A stretch of 64,000 nt of DNA. Origin: Bradyrhizobium barranii subsp. barranii. Its GTDB lineage: Bacteria; Pseudomonadota; Alphaproteobacteria; Rhizobiales; Xanthobacteraceae. The notes under the pieces were generated by a model. It was not told the origin of the DNA. It searched no databases and worked only from the letters and a program-made list of their open reading frames with translations. Made by a program: the position numbers and the translations under genes. The stretch spans positions 8,291,501-8,355,500 of the forward strand of contig NZ_CP086136.1 in the NCBI RefSeq assembly GCF_017565645.3, given 5' to 3'. This document shows, in pieces, positions 28,549 to 37,672 of the stretch. The first letter of the stretch is position 1. Every line of letters starts with the position of its first letter.

Positions 28549-28822
28549 TCGAGCGCGGATACTCTGCGTGGCGAAGGCATACGGCGGCAGCCCACGTCGG
28601 CGCCGGCAGAGCCAGATCCCATTCTCCGGGCCCGCCGACGGTCTGGCTACCCTCGTCGTCGCTCAGTGACGTGCTACTGGATGGTGGCCAACTCGCTACG
28701 CAGTCAAATTCGGCCCTTCGTGAACTCAGTCTCGCCCGTACGGAACATTCCGGTCGGACACCGGTTCGACCTAGTTCTCGGCGGCACGCCTCAGCAGGCG
28801 TTTGTTCAGGTAGGTTTTGCCG

Positions 28823-30229
28823 ATGTCACCGTCCGATTACCCGATCAGGAGCGCCCACGATCGACGCCAACAAAGGCTCTTAATCGTGTTGGCTTTGGGA
28901 TTCGTTGTTTTCGGCGCTGCTGCGGCCGCCCTGTTCTACGTCTTGCAGCCTGAGACCCTTCGGATCGCCGTCGGGCCCGCAGGCAGCGACGATCATCAGG
29001 TGGTCCAGGCGATGGCCGAAGCTTTCGGCGACGAAAGCAGGACCGTCCGGCTCTCCCCGATCACGACCGAGGGAGCGGCCGAATCCTTGGCTCTGCTGGG
29101 CGCCGGCAAAGCGGACTTGGCAATCGGTCGCGGCGACCTCGGTATGCCGGCCGACGCGCAGACACTGGCGGTCCTGCGTAAGAACTACGTCGTGCTTTGG
29201 TCGCCTACCGGGGGGCCTCGGAAGGGCCCCAAGAAAAAGGCCTCCGGGAGGATCGGAGAGATCGCCGATCTGGCGGGTCGCAAGGTCGCCATCATCGGAA
29301 GGACCGGAGCCAACCTCGAATTGCTACGCACCATTCTCGTCGCCTCCGGCGTGGAGTCGGACAAGGTTGCGACAATCCAATTTGGGACCGATGAAATCGA
29401 AAAGCTTGCGCAGGACGCGACTGTCGACGCCTACCTCGCCGTCGGCCCGCTCGACAGCCGGATCACCGCCGCCGCGATCGCCGCGACCTCGCGATCGCGC
29501 GGAGCTCCGAAGTTTCTTCCGGTCGAAACATCCGAGGCCATCGCCCTGAAGCACGCTCGCTACGAAGCCGAGGAGATTCCGGGCAGTGTTTTCAACGCGA
29601 AGCCGGCCTGGCCCAAGGACAAAGTCGACACCATCAGCGTCAACCATCTCATTCTGGCCAGGAAAGAACTGTCCGAAGCAAAGGCGGCGGCCTTCTACCG
29701 GGAGCTTTTCGCTGTCCGCGACTCGATCGCGCAACGCGTTGCCGGCGCCGCGCACATCACGAAGCCCGACACGGAGAAGGAGGCGGAGCCCGCTGTGCAC
29801 CGGGGCGCCGCGGCGGTCATCAACGGGACCGCGCGGACCTTTCTGGACAAGTACAGCGACTACTTCTGGTTTGCCTTGCTTCTTCTTTCCGGGATCGGTT
29901 CGGCCGCCGCCTGGCTGCGTCGCTATCTGAACCGGGATGACCGGGACGACACCACCGGCCACCGCAACCGCATTCTCGCCGTGGTCTCGGAGCTTCGCGA
30001 TGCCGGGTCCGAACAGGACCTTCTGCTGTCGCAACAGGAAGTCGACACGATCATCGGCGAAACCCTGAAGTGCTACGATGACGGAGCGATCGAACAAGAT
30101 GACCTGGCCGCACTCGGACTGGTCCTTGAACTGTTCGATCATGCCGTCGCCGAACGGCGAGCGACGCTGCAGAGCGCCCCCACCGATCAAGCAAAATCTC
30201 CGGGTCCAACACTTGCCTCTCGCCGGTAG
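28823..30229 (+). CDS. TAXI-type solute-binding protein, membrane anchored
   Basis: A 468-residue protein: cytoplasmic N-terminus, one membrane helix (LLIVLALGFVVFGAAAAALFY cut here to its core), a TAXI/NMT1-like binding domain (TLRIAVGPAGSDDHQVVQAM, LLGAGKADLAIGRGD, DLAGRKVAIIGRTGANLELL), then a second helix (FWFALLLLSGIGSAAAWL) and a cytoplasmic helical tail. Double-anchored TAXI proteins without transporter subunits beside them are common in bradyrhizobia. ATG 28823 chosen. A GGAAC-N16-GGTT near-match to an EcfG promoter lies at 28742. Confidence 0.8.
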   Translation: MSPSDYPIRSAHDRRQQRLLIVLALGFVVFGAAAAALFYVLQPETLRIAVGPAGSDDHQVVQAMAEAFGDESRTVRLSPITTEGAAESLALLGAGKADLAIGRGDLGMPADAQTLAVLRKNYVVLWSPTGGPRKGPKKKASGRIGEIADLAGRKVAIIGRTGANLELLRTILVASGVESDKVATIQFGTDEIEKLAQDATVDAYLAVGPLDSRITAAAIAATSRSRGAPKFLPVETSEAIALKHARYEAEEIPGSVFNAKPAWPKDKVDTISVNHLILARKELSEAKAAAFYRELFAVRDSIAQRVAGAAHITKPDTEKEAEPAVHRGAAAVINGTARTFLDKYSDYFWFALLLLSGIGSAAAWLRRYLNRDDRDDTTGHRNRILAVVSELRDAGSEQDLLLSQQEVDTIIGETLKCYDDGAIEQDDLAALGLVLELFDHAVAERRATLQSAPTDQAKSPGPTLASRR

Positions 30230-30301
30230 GCGCACCTGGCAGGACTGCCTCGCGGAACGTCTTGGCTTCTTGTGTCTTGCCTTCTCAGGTCGGAGGATAA
30301 A

Positions 30302-30466
30302 ATGGCGCGCGATCTTCGCTATCTGGCATCCAAGTTGGACAACCTGAGACGCTCGCACGAAGGGACTAGGATCTCCTACGTGACGAGCGCCGGCGTGGAG
30401 AGCACGCTGGTCGCGTTTGACGCCTCCGGGAAGATCAAGGCGCTTAGCTGCGGCCCATCGCACTGA
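30302..30466 (+). CDS. Small conserved hypothetical protein
   Basis: A 54-residue protein (MARDLRYLASKLDNLRRSHEG, then a beta strand TSAGVESTLVAFDASGKI). GGAGG sits seven bases before ATG 30302, so translation is likely. Lies between the TAXI and Cj0069-like genes in the same direction; function unknown. Confidence 0.6.
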   Translation: MARDLRYLASKLDNLRRSHEGTRISYVTSAGVESTLVAFDASGKIKALSCGPSH

Positions 30467-30599
30467 GGCCGACCGAGCTTCTCGCGCCGACTTGAAAGCA
30501 CCTTACAAGTTCGCGTAAGGTGCTCGTGAGGGGAAAAGCAGGCTCCCCGTGAGACTTCGGTCCAAGCTCTGCGCAGCACGCGACACGTGGAGCTTGCGC

Positions 30600-31634
30600 A
30601 TGGACACCGAACGACACCCCTCCCCCCGACGTACCATCGCTATCCTCTCGCGAGGAAATGCCGTCGCGCGTCGAGATGCAACTTCGAAAGGCGGCCGTTT
30701 CGCCGACGTCTTCGAGGCGCTCGCCGCCGTGGGCGTCGAAGCTCGCCCGGCGATCTACGACGAAAGCTTCGCCGACGCGGTCCGCGAGCAACTGCTCGCA
30801 GTGGACGGTGTGCTCGTCTGGGTCAATCCGATTCAAGACGGCCGAAACCGCGCCGGTCTCGACGCCCTGCTGCGCGACGTCGCCGCCCAGGGCGTGTGGG
30901 TCAGCGCCCACCCGGACGTCATTCTCAAAATGGGCACCAAGGAAGTCCTCTATCGAACCCGTTCGATGGGCTGGGGATCAGACACGGCGCTGTATCAAAC
31001 CGCCGCGGAGATGCGCGCCGAACTACCGACGCGGCTTGCCACCGGTCCACGTGTGATCAAGCGCAACCGGGGCAACGGCGGCCAGGGCGTTTGGAAGGTC
31101 GAGAGGCTGCCGACCTCCTCCATGAAAAGGGTGCTGGACGCGACCAAGGACGCGCCGGAGGAACTGACGCTGGATGATTTTCTTCGTCGCTGCGCGGAGT
31201 ATTTCGAAAACGGCAGCGTCATCGACCAACCGTTCCAGCTTCGCCTGAACGAGGGCGTGGTCCGCTGCTACATGGCCGGCGATCGCTGCGCGGGCTTCGG
31301 CCACCACAAAGTCAAAGCTTTGGTCGACTCGCCGGCCGCTCGTTCCGAGGCCGGGCCGCGGCTCTACACGTCCAACGCAGACCCGCGCTTCCAGCGGCTG
31401 CGCCGGCTGATGGAGGACGAGTGGACGCCACAGCTAACCTCGTTGCTGGAGATCGCGCGAGATGACCTGCCCATGATCTGGGACGCCGACTTCATGCTCG
31501 GCCCCGTCCACTCTGATGGGAGCGACAGCTACGTGCTCGGTGAGATCAACGTCAGCTCGGTGCATCCCTACCCGGGCGAGGCGCCGACGGAGATCGCCAG
31601 GCGGGTTGCCGATCGCCTGCAGCCTAAGCCTTGA
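30600..31634 (+). CDS. Cj0069-family, ATP-grasp-like protein
   Basis: A 344-residue cytoplasmic protein. An N-terminal Rossmann-like part (TIAILSRGNAVARRDATSKG, VLVWVNPIQDGRNRAGLDAL) precedes an ATP-grasp-type region with VSAHPDVILKMGTKEVLYRT, RVIKRNRGNGGQGVWKVER and a metal-site-like DFMLGP then VLGEINVSSVHPYP. The Cj0069 name is a family label; ligase activity is inferred from fold only. ATG 30600 follows GTGGAG. Confidence 0.8.
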   Translation: MDTERHPSPRRTIAILSRGNAVARRDATSKGGRFADVFEALAAVGVEARPAIYDESFADAVREQLLAVDGVLVWVNPIQDGRNRAGLDALLRDVAAQGVWVSAHPDVILKMGTKEVLYRTRSMGWGSDTALYQTAAEMRAELPTRLATGPRVIKRNRGNGGQGVWKVERLPTSSMKRVLDATKDAPEELTLDDFLRRCAEYFENGSVIDQPFQLRLNEGVVRCYMAGDRCAGFGHHKVKALVDSPAARSEAGPRLYTSNADPRFQRLRRLMEDEWTPQLTSLLEIARDDLPMIWDADFMLGPVHSDGSDSYVLGEINVSSVHPYPGEAPTEIARRVADRLQPKP

Positions 31635-31637
31635 CGC

Positions 31638-31730
31638 ATGCTGACGGTCAGCGGGCTCAAGCGCCTGCACATTTCGGTGTCGTTCGACTTGCAGGACGGC
31701 GAATGCGTCGCCCTGCAGGGGCCGTCTGGG
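31638..31730 (+). pseudogene. ABC transporter ATPase, N-terminal relic
   Basis: Starts MLTVSGLKRLHISVSF and reaches the Walker A start LQGPSG, where family members continue with SGKS but here the text becomes VPSLWQ. Everything after the P-loop is lost; the break abuts a DUF2946 fragment on the other strand. Confidence 0.6.
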
Positions 31731-31741
31731 GTCCCGTCACT

Positions 31742-31876
31742 GTGGCAAATGCTTGCTGATTGCAGTGGATCGGCCACCGTGATGCCCGCAGCCCAAGAGG
31801 CCGCGATCGGCGCCAGTATTTGCATCACCAGCGCAAGCACGACGATGGGAAGAAATCGTTCTAGCCGTCGACGCAT
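31742..31876 (-). pseudogene. DUF2946-like secreted protein, N-terminal relic
   Basis: The minus strand from ATG 31876 reads a signal peptide (RFLPIVVLALVMQILAPIA) and ADPLQSASICH, which resembles the N-terminus of DUF2946 proteins, some of which are copper-linked. The rest runs into the ABC relic, so the C-terminal half is missing. Confidence 0.5.
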
Positions 31877-31877
31877 C

Positions 31878-32437
31878 GGTCCACCCTACGCTGGAGGCTA
31901 CCCCAGGGAGGGAAGATGGTCGAGGTGGGCGGCCATACCGGGGTGCCGCAAGCAGGGCGGGGCTTACGATCTACTGGACGTGTGTTGTGCCCCGGCAACG
32001 GTCCATCCCAGACGTCGACCGAGCCGCGCCCTTGAGCTGGCCCACCTCCCGGGACCCAAATTTGGTTGCGTTGTGCCGTCGAGCCCAAACTAGCAGTTCC
32101 TTCGGCGGTTCATGTCAAACAGCGTGATGGATTACTCACCCGATCGAACCGTCGGCGATCAGGCTGACAGTTGCCGGTCAGTTTTCGACCTAGAGCTAAA
32201 ACCGCACAGAGCCGAAGTCGCCTATGGGTCAAAATGCCAAGAACCCAATGTGAGCAGATCCAGTCCGCTATGCCCCATTGCACGGACCTCAATGACGCGT
32301 GCCGCCACTTCGCTGCATGGGCCACATGCCGACAGCGCAGTGCGATAGACGCACGTTTCATCGCGCGTCCCGCACAGAACGGCGGGGATCAATCACTGCC
32401 GATCTTAAAAACCTATACGGACACAGAAACCGCGAGA
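31878..32437. other. Intergenic, no gene seen
   Basis: Only short, unsupported frames. A motif common between bradyrhizobial genes (TGGGTCAAAA with GTCCGCTATG) occurs near 32227-32275. Confidence 0.4.
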
Positions 32438-32985
32438 TCAGCGGACCGGCAGCATCAAATGCTCGTATTGCGTGCCAGGCCACATCACATAGGGCCTCGT
32501 TGGGTCGGCCTTCGCGTCGCGTGGATAACCATCCAACATCTTAGCGCCAGAGCCGACGATCATTACATGGGCGCCGGTTTTAATCCAATTGTTACCGGGC
32601 TCTTCTTTGGTTGCATACGGGTCGGTGTTGCTCGCACCCCCGTCCCCTCGGAGCATGTACATGAATCCTATCTTATTCACGGGCGGCTCCTTGTGGTTCA
32701 TCCAGGCCGAAGCCCACTCGATCGCATTCTTATCACCGCACATCGGGTCGGGATTGGCCGGATCAGCGTGACCTGGCATGCACGTCCACTGCCCGGTTCC
32801 TTCGCGCAATGTACGCATCTTACCATATGATCCATAGCGAGGATGGTAGCGTCTTTGGCGATGGCCTCGGGCGCGGCCGACAGCGACAGCTTAATTAGAT
32901 CTTCGTCGCTCATCTTGTGCTCTTGAGCGAAAGCGAAGCTGGAGGTAAGCGCAAACAGAGTTGCGGCATAGGCTAGCGATTTCAT
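32438..32985 (-). pseudogene. Secreted conserved hypothetical protein with a single-base frameshift
   Basis: From ATG 32985 the frame gives a signal peptide (KSLAYAATLFALTSSFAFAQ) and HKMSDEDLIKLSLSAAPEAI up to LAMDH. At about 32820 one base appears lost; the next frame carries KMRTLREGTGQWTCMPG, NPDPMCGDKNAIEWASAW and the end YVMWPGTQYEHLMLPVR at 32438. Repair would give about 182 residues, a conserved periplasmic protein of unknown function in bradyrhizobia. It is either a recent pseudogene or an assembly error. Confidence 0.8.
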
Positions 32986-33506
32986 CGCGAAATCCTCCCA
33001 TGACCTTTTGCTGATGCCAGCCGCGGAGGAGCCGCGGCGGGCGTCTCGCGCAAGTGCTTGAACGTAGTTATTTTACTCCCCCCTTAGCTAGTTGAAACGC
33101 GAAATTTGACCGCTGCGGAACGATCAGTCGCCCTGGCCGAAGCTTCCGCTCAGGGTCTATCGTGTCGGTCGGGCCGAGGGTAGGCGGCTTGCGGTCTACC
33201 CTAACAAGCCGACGTTTTCAGAGGCCCGCCGAACTTCCCAGTTGGGCCATAAGCGGACTCCCCGGACCAAACATGCAGCTGCGCTGACCTTTAGTTAAGC
33301 TGTCGTTGCGGAACCTTTGCCCGAGTTGAAGGACTCACGTCCATAAGCGCCGGGGACGAAAGTCTCCCATGACGAGGCCTCGAACGATTGTGGCTGTTGC
33401 GCCCATCACCGAGACGCAGCTGTAAGCGCCATCTTGTTTTCCGGGTTGCCAGCCTTGTCCGCATCAGGCCCGCGGATCGGGCGGTGAAGATCGCGGAGGC
33501 AAAGAG
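32986..33506. other. Intergenic with a dispersed repeat copy
   Basis: No gene seen. Positions 33188-33239 hold copy 3 of the repeat (GCGGTCTACCCTAACAAGCC then TTTTCAGAGGCCCGCCGAAC). Confidence 0.5.
33188..33239. repeat. Dispersed intergenic repeat, copy 3
   Basis: Diverged copy of the element at 4788 and 49069; it keeps GGTCTACCC, AAGC and the TTTTCAGAG and CCGCCGAACTTC segments. Confidence 0.6.
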
Positions 33507-33647
33507 ATGTTTCCAGCAATACCTGCGGCACTGTTGCTTGGACTGTTGCTTGGCTTGACGGCGCTAGTGACGCCAGCACTCGCGCACGATGGCCCGCTGA
33601 AGTCATGGTTTGAAAGCTTGCAGAGCGAATTTGGACAGTGCTGCACC
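33507..33647 (+). pseudogene. Small secreted protein gene, 5' part, split by IS66
   Basis: ATG 33507 (CGGAGG upstream) begins a signal peptide (MFPAIPAALLLGLLLGLTAL, cleaved near ALAHD) and continues KSWFESLQSEFGQCCT to the 8-bp target GCTGCACC at 33640-33647. The frame resumes after the second copy of that target at 36817. Rejoined, the protein has 114 residues with a Cys-Cys near the start of the mature part. Confidence 0.85.
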
Positions 33648-33695
33648 GTAAACGGTACGAGAGGCCCACGGAGCCACGGACTTGGTGCGGACGGC

Positions 33696-34346
33696 CTACG
33701 CACCGCGCTTGAAGCGTATAGGCATCCAGAACTGCCGGAGGGCCTCGACGGTTGCTGGAATGTTGCGCCAGGCGTTTTGGATGATGGGCTGCGTTCCCAG
33801 CGTGCGCCGGGCCGGGGGTAGCAAGGGTCGACCGGCGTCGTCGATGCAATGGACCAAGATCGGCCGCAGCATAAGGTGTTCGGTTCCATTCGGGGGGAGA
33901 AGCCGCGACCAGACGAGAAGCCGAAGCTTCATGACGGCGTAGAAGCCCATGCACCAGGGCTGCGGGTCGACTTCGCCGTCCGGTGATCGCACGAACAGCG
34001 GCTCGAAGCTCTCCGGTCTCGTCGACAGCGTCTCGCTGATAGCGTTGTGGCGCATCAGCGTGGCGGCGATTGCCGAGAACTCCTCGGTGTCGTGATTGAA
34101 GGCGTCGGGATCTACGCCGAGGAGCGGGCACACCCATTCCTCGGACGCCATCGAGACCGGCCCGGCGACGACCGCGGCCACCGCGCCATCGAGCATGGAG
34201 AGCGACGTCGCCCGCGGATGCCGAAGCGTCGGCGACCTGGCGCGCTTGCTGATCCATTGCCCGAGCCGTTCGAACGACATGGCATAGTCCGCCATCGTCG
34301 TCTTGCGTGCTTTTCGCGTTCCCCGCCCTTGCTTCGGCTTCGTCAT
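33696..34346 (-). CDS. UPF0149/YecA-like protein, IS66 passenger
   Basis: A 216-residue protein overlapping the end of tnpC by four bases (ATGA), so translationally coupled. It has a helical N-terminus (YAMSFERLGQWISKRARSP), SMLDGAVAAVVAGPVSM and DAGRPLLPPARRTLGTQ, like UPF0149 proteins carried by some IS66 elements. The usual C-terminal zinc-binding SEC-C motif is not seen. Role in transposition unknown. Confidence 0.65.
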   Translation of the reverse strand: MTKPKQGRGTRKARKTTMADYAMSFERLGQWISKRARSPTLRHPRATSLSMLDGAVAAVVAGPVSMASEEWVCPLLGVDPDAFNHDTEEFSAIAATLMRHNAISETLSTRPESFEPLFVRSPDGEVDPQPWCMGFYAVMKLRLLVWSRLLPPNGTEHLMLRPILVHCIDDAGRPLLPPARRTLGTQPIIQNAWRNIPATVEALRQFWMPIRFKRGA

Positions 34347-35893
34347 GCCACGGCCCGCTTTTCGGCTTCGCGTGCGGCCTTCCAGTTCCAGGCCAGAAGT
34401 TCGTGAAGCTGGTTGGTCTTCGTGGCGCCGCTCACCATGCGATCGAGAACGTCGACGAGATACGCCTCGGGGTCGAGGCCATTCAATTTCGCTGTGTTAA
34501 GAAGCGAAGCGAGTATCGCCCAGGTCTCGCCCCCGCCTTCGTCACCACTGAACAACGAGTTCTTTTTTCCGATCGCAATTGGCCTGATCGATCGTTCGAC
34601 CGTGTTGGTGTCCGGCTCGAGCCGCCCGTCATCCAGGAACGTCGTCAGGCCCTGCCAGCGTTCGAGCATGTAGTCGATCGCCTTGATGAGCGTCGAGCGG
34701 CGGGAGATCCCGTCCTTCACCGCGATCAGACGGGCCCTCAACGCCTCCATCAGCGGCTTCGTCTCGGCCTGTCGCGTCGCGCGGCGTTCCCCAGCATCGA
34801 GACCGCGGATCCTCTCCTCGATCGCGTAGACGGCCGCAATGCGCTCGATGACCTCCGCGGCGAAGGGTGAGTTCGTCGTCTTGTGCACCCTCACGAAGTT
34901 GCGGCGCGCGTGAACGAGACAATACGCCAGCTGGATCTGGCCCGACATCATCGCATCGCCCGCCAGCGAGGCGTAGGCGGCATAGCCGTCGACTTGCAGC
35001 ACGCCTTCGAAGCCGGCTAACTGCGCCACGATCTCCTTTTTGCCGCGACCACCTGCGAACACGTAGGCGACCGCCGGCGGCGCCGGCCCCTTCCACGCCC
35101 GATCGTCCGTCGCGTGCGCCCAGAACTGGCAGATCCTCGTGCGGCCGCGTCCCGGATCGAGCACTGGCATCGGCGTCTCGTCGCAGAACAGCCGCTCGAA
35201 GCCGTGCATAGTCTTCAGTTGCAGATCGTAGAGGCCCCTGACCAGCCACGCCGCGCTCCCCATCCAGCGCGCCAGCGTCTGACGGTCGACGACGACACCC
35301 TGACCCGCCAGGATCTGCGTCTGGCGATAGAGCGTCGATTGCCAGGCATATTTGGCCGCGGCGATATGCGCGATCAGCGCCGTCGTTGCCATGCCGCCCT
35401 CGACGAGCCGCGCCGGTGCCGGGGCCTGGACAATCGGGCCCTCACAGGAGCGGCAGGCGTATTTTGGACGGATCGTGCGGAGCACACGCAGCCACGCGGG
35501 AACCCGATCGAGCGCTTCGCTGCTCTCCTCGCCGATCCGATGCATCTGACCCGTGCAGCACGGGCACAGCGTGGACGCCGGCTCGATCACCCGCTCGACC
35601 CGAGGCAGATGCGCCGGCAGCGCGCCGATGTTGCGCTTCGCTTTGCGCCGCTCCGGCCGCGGCGCGTCCGGTTTGTCGTCATTGGCCGGGAGCTGTGAGC
35701 CGGCGGTCCGTTCCAGATCAAACGCGATCTGTTCGGCGCAGACGATCGCCGCGCGCTCCGATCGTGCGCCGAAGATCAGGCTCTTCAACGTGGCGATCTC
35801 TGCGCGCAGATCATCGTTCTCGCCTTCGAAAGCCAGCACCATCTCGGCAAGAGCCGCAGGGTCAGAGGGGAGATCTTCGGGGCGAAGCGCCAT
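34343..35893 (-). CDS. tnpC: IS66-family transposase TnpC
   Basis: A 516-residue transposase: N-terminal coiled coil (LAEMVLAFEGENDDLRAEIA), zinc fingers (CPCC, YACRSCEG), and a DDE core with D in LFCDETPMPVLDPG, D in VLQVDGYAAYASL and E in NTVERSIRPIAIGKKNSLF, then the C-terminal IS66 domain (WAILASLLNTAKLNG). Full length with all acids present. Confidence 0.93.
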   Translation of the reverse strand: MALRPEDLPSDPAALAEMVLAFEGENDDLRAEIATLKSLIFGARSERAAIVCAEQIAFDLERTAGSQLPANDDKPDAPRPERRKAKRNIGALPAHLPRVERVIEPASTLCPCCTGQMHRIGEESSEALDRVPAWLRVLRTIRPKYACRSCEGPIVQAPAPARLVEGGMATTALIAHIAAAKYAWQSTLYRQTQILAGQGVVVDRQTLARWMGSAAWLVRGLYDLQLKTMHGFERLFCDETPMPVLDPGRGRTRICQFWAHATDDRAWKGPAPPAVAYVFAGGRGKKEIVAQLAGFEGVLQVDGYAAYASLAGDAMMSGQIQLAYCLVHARRNFVRVHKTTNSPFAAEVIERIAAVYAIEERIRGLDAGERRATRQAETKPLMEALRARLIAVKDGISRRSTLIKAIDYMLERWQGLTTFLDDGRLEPDTNTVERSIRPIAIGKKNSLFSGDEGGGETWAILASLLNTAKLNGLDPEAYLVDVLDRMVSGATKTNQLHELLAWNWKAAREAEKRAVA

Positions 35894-35943
35894 ATCGCAG
35901 AGCTACACGAACGCACTCGCAATCGCCAGCAAAACAAGACGCT

Positions 35944-36300
35944 TCAGGCAACCTTCGTCGGCCGCTTCGTCACCTTCGGGACCACACGCGACCACTCCGC
36001 AAGACCTTCAATCAGCATCGCCAGTTGCGCCCCCGTCACCGGCATCGTACCCTCGCGAACAGGTGGCCAGGCAAAGCCCCCATTCTCCAGCCACTTCGTC
36101 GCTAGAACCATTCCCGAGCCGTCAAAAACCAGTAGCTTCAAACGATCCGATCGCTTCGATCGGAAGACATAAACGTCACCGCTGTAGGGCTTGCCGCCTA
36201 ATCCCTCCGCTACCAGCGCGACAAGGCCATGAACGCCTTTACGAAAGTCAATCGGCTGCGTCGCGACGAACACACGGACCATTGGACCGAAAGAGATCAT
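35944..36300 (-). CDS. tnpB: IS66 accessory protein TnpB
   Basis: A 118-residue IS66 Orf2 protein (RVFVATQPIDFRKGVHGLVA, YSGDVYVFRSKRSDRLKLL, then WPPVREGTMPVTGAQLAML). Required with TnpA for transposition in the family; biochemical role unclear. Its ATG overlaps the tnpA stop. Confidence 0.93.
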   Translation of the reverse strand: MISFGPMVRVFVATQPIDFRKGVHGLVALVAEGLGGKPYSGDVYVFRSKRSDRLKLLVFDGSGMVLATKWLENGGFAWPPVREGTMPVTGAQLAMLIEGLAEWSRVVPKVTKRPTKVA

Positions 36301-36719
36301 CGCGTCGATCTCACCGCCGCCAGCACGCGCTCCAGCGTCGCGGCGTCGACGCCGACGGGCACGCGCACCGTCGCGCCCGCGATCATCACCTCGATCCGCT
36401 CGGCCGGATCCGTCAGAACATGCGCCTTATCGATCGCGTTCGGCTGCGCCTCGACGGCGGCCTCGAGCCTGACTTGCACGAACTGCGGCGCTTCGCTCGA
36501 CGCGAGCCGCGCCTGGCGCCGCCACACACTGAGCAGTCCCCGGTTCACCCCGTTGCGTCGAGCCACCTCGGAAATGCTCGTCTCCGGATCGGCACTCTCG
36601 GCCACGATCCGCGCCTTCTCCGCATCGCTCCAACTGCGCCGTCGCCTCTCCCCTGTGATCACCTCGATCCGCTGATAGGAGGCGGCATCATGCCCGTCTT
36701 GATGTCTGTCTTGATGCAT
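36297..36719 (-). CDS. tnpA: IS66 accessory protein TnpA
   Basis: A 140-residue helix-turn-helix protein (RRRSWSDAEKARIVAESADP, then SISEVARRNGVNRGLLSVWR), probably binding the element ends. The C-terminal part (RIEVMIAGATVRVPVGVDA) is typical. First gene of the IS66 operon. Confidence 0.9.
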   Translation of the reverse strand: MHQDRHQDGHDAASYQRIEVITGERRRRSWSDAEKARIVAESADPETSISEVARRNGVNRGLLSVWRRQARLASSEAPQFVQVRLEAAVEAQPNAIDKAHVLTDPAERIEVMIAGATVRVPVGVDAATLERVLAAVRSTR

Positions 36720-36816
36720 GGAACGAGCGTCCCTCGCGTTGTCAAATCCACGCGCGAGTCTCGCTCATCCCGTCCACCTAAACGAGGTGGGGTCGTCGTA
36801 CCGCTATCGCTGCACC

Positions 36817-37020
36817 GATATTGACGGGTACATCGTTTCTGATGCCCATTGGGAGTCCAATAGCGGGCGTTACCGCGTCATCATCGACAACGAATGGGTC
36901 AACGTGCCAAACGGCGCCGTTATCAAGGAACCAAACCGTTTCGGCCGTACAATGGTCTGGAAGAATTACATCGACGGCCATCCACGCATCCGGTGCTTCA
37001 TGCCTGGCAGCATGACTTGA
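36817..37020 (+). pseudogene. Small secreted protein gene, 3' part, split by IS66
   Basis: Continues the gene begun at 33507: after the target copy it reads DIDGYIVSDAHWESNSGRYR, EWVNVPNGAVIKEPNRFG and ends IRCFMPGSMT at 37020. The frame joins exactly to QCCT at 33647. Function unknown; a conserved periplasmic protein in bradyrhizobia as I recall. Confidence 0.85.
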
Positions 37021-37484
37021 TGCAGTTCTAAAAATAGGCCGCTTAGGGTCAAAAGTTGACGGTGTGTCCGACCAAGAGACGGCTGTCTCCTGTCGCTCGA
37101 TAAGCAGACATGTAGCTTAGCTTCCAGACCTTTTCTCATTATCGCTCAGGCGCATCAGCGGGGTGCGTCTCGAGCGTTGTGGTAGCGAGAACTTCCCGAA
37201 CTGGATCCTTGCCCAGAGTGAAGCCCATTGCGACGACGTATCGCCGCTTTGGGTTTATGGTGCGCTCGGAGGGCGCTCGCATTCCCTAGTATTTCAACGA
37301 CTTAGCGATGCGAAGTGAAGCAATAGGTGCGATCAGTTCTAAAGCTACCATTGCGGGTGCCGTCTTCGTTCGTATCGAACGCGCTCACAAAGCGATTGCG
37401 TCAGCTCTGACGCGGCTCACTTGTCGTAAGGGCCACCGCGCCGACGGCAGGCTCAAACGCTCCTAGCCGGTATTCTTGCGAGGA
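37021..37484. other. Intergenic, no gene seen
   Basis: A short match to the dispersed repeat (TCGATAAGCAGACATG) lies near 37098. GGGTCAAAAGTTGACGGTG at 37057 resembles common bradyrhizobial spacer sequence. Nothing else supported. Confidence 0.4.
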
Positions 37485-37646
37485 ATTCTCGATGTCGACG
37501 CGCCAGGTTTCCAGATAGGCGCAGACCGCGCCCTTGCGCTTGCCGCCCTGGTTGACGGCGATCGCGGTGTCGTTCGCGACCTTCAGGAACCGAATGATGG
37601 CCTGGTTCTCGCCATTGGCACCCCTGATGTGCGCGCCGAGGCCACG
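37485..37646 (-). pseudogene. Ribonucleotide reductase large-subunit fragment
   Basis: The complement reads, without interruption, [20 protein letters not shown] then [20 protein letters not shown] and [11 protein letters not shown]. This is the conserved stretch around NDTA and QGGKRKGA of ribonucleoside-diphosphate reductase alpha chains. Only about 54 residues of a protein of 700 or more remain, so it is a relic of a deleted or transferred gene. Confidence 0.75.
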
Positions 37647-37672
37647 CAGAATGAGGAAGTAGCTTGGCGGCC

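Larger units (their letters stand above)
33648..36808 (-). mobile_element. IS66-family element, intact, with passenger gene
   Basis: 3161 bases flanked by an exact 8-bp duplication GCTGCACC (33640-33647 and 36809-36816), as expected for IS66. Ends are inverted: GTAAACGGTACGA at left and the complement GATAGCGGTACGA at right. It contains tnpA, tnpB, tnpC and a UPF0149-like gene, all on the minus strand. Confidence 0.9.

Noticed and set aside
34629..35249. 206-codon minus-strand frame inside tnpC
   Set aside because: Same-strand alternative frame of the transposase; no independent signals.
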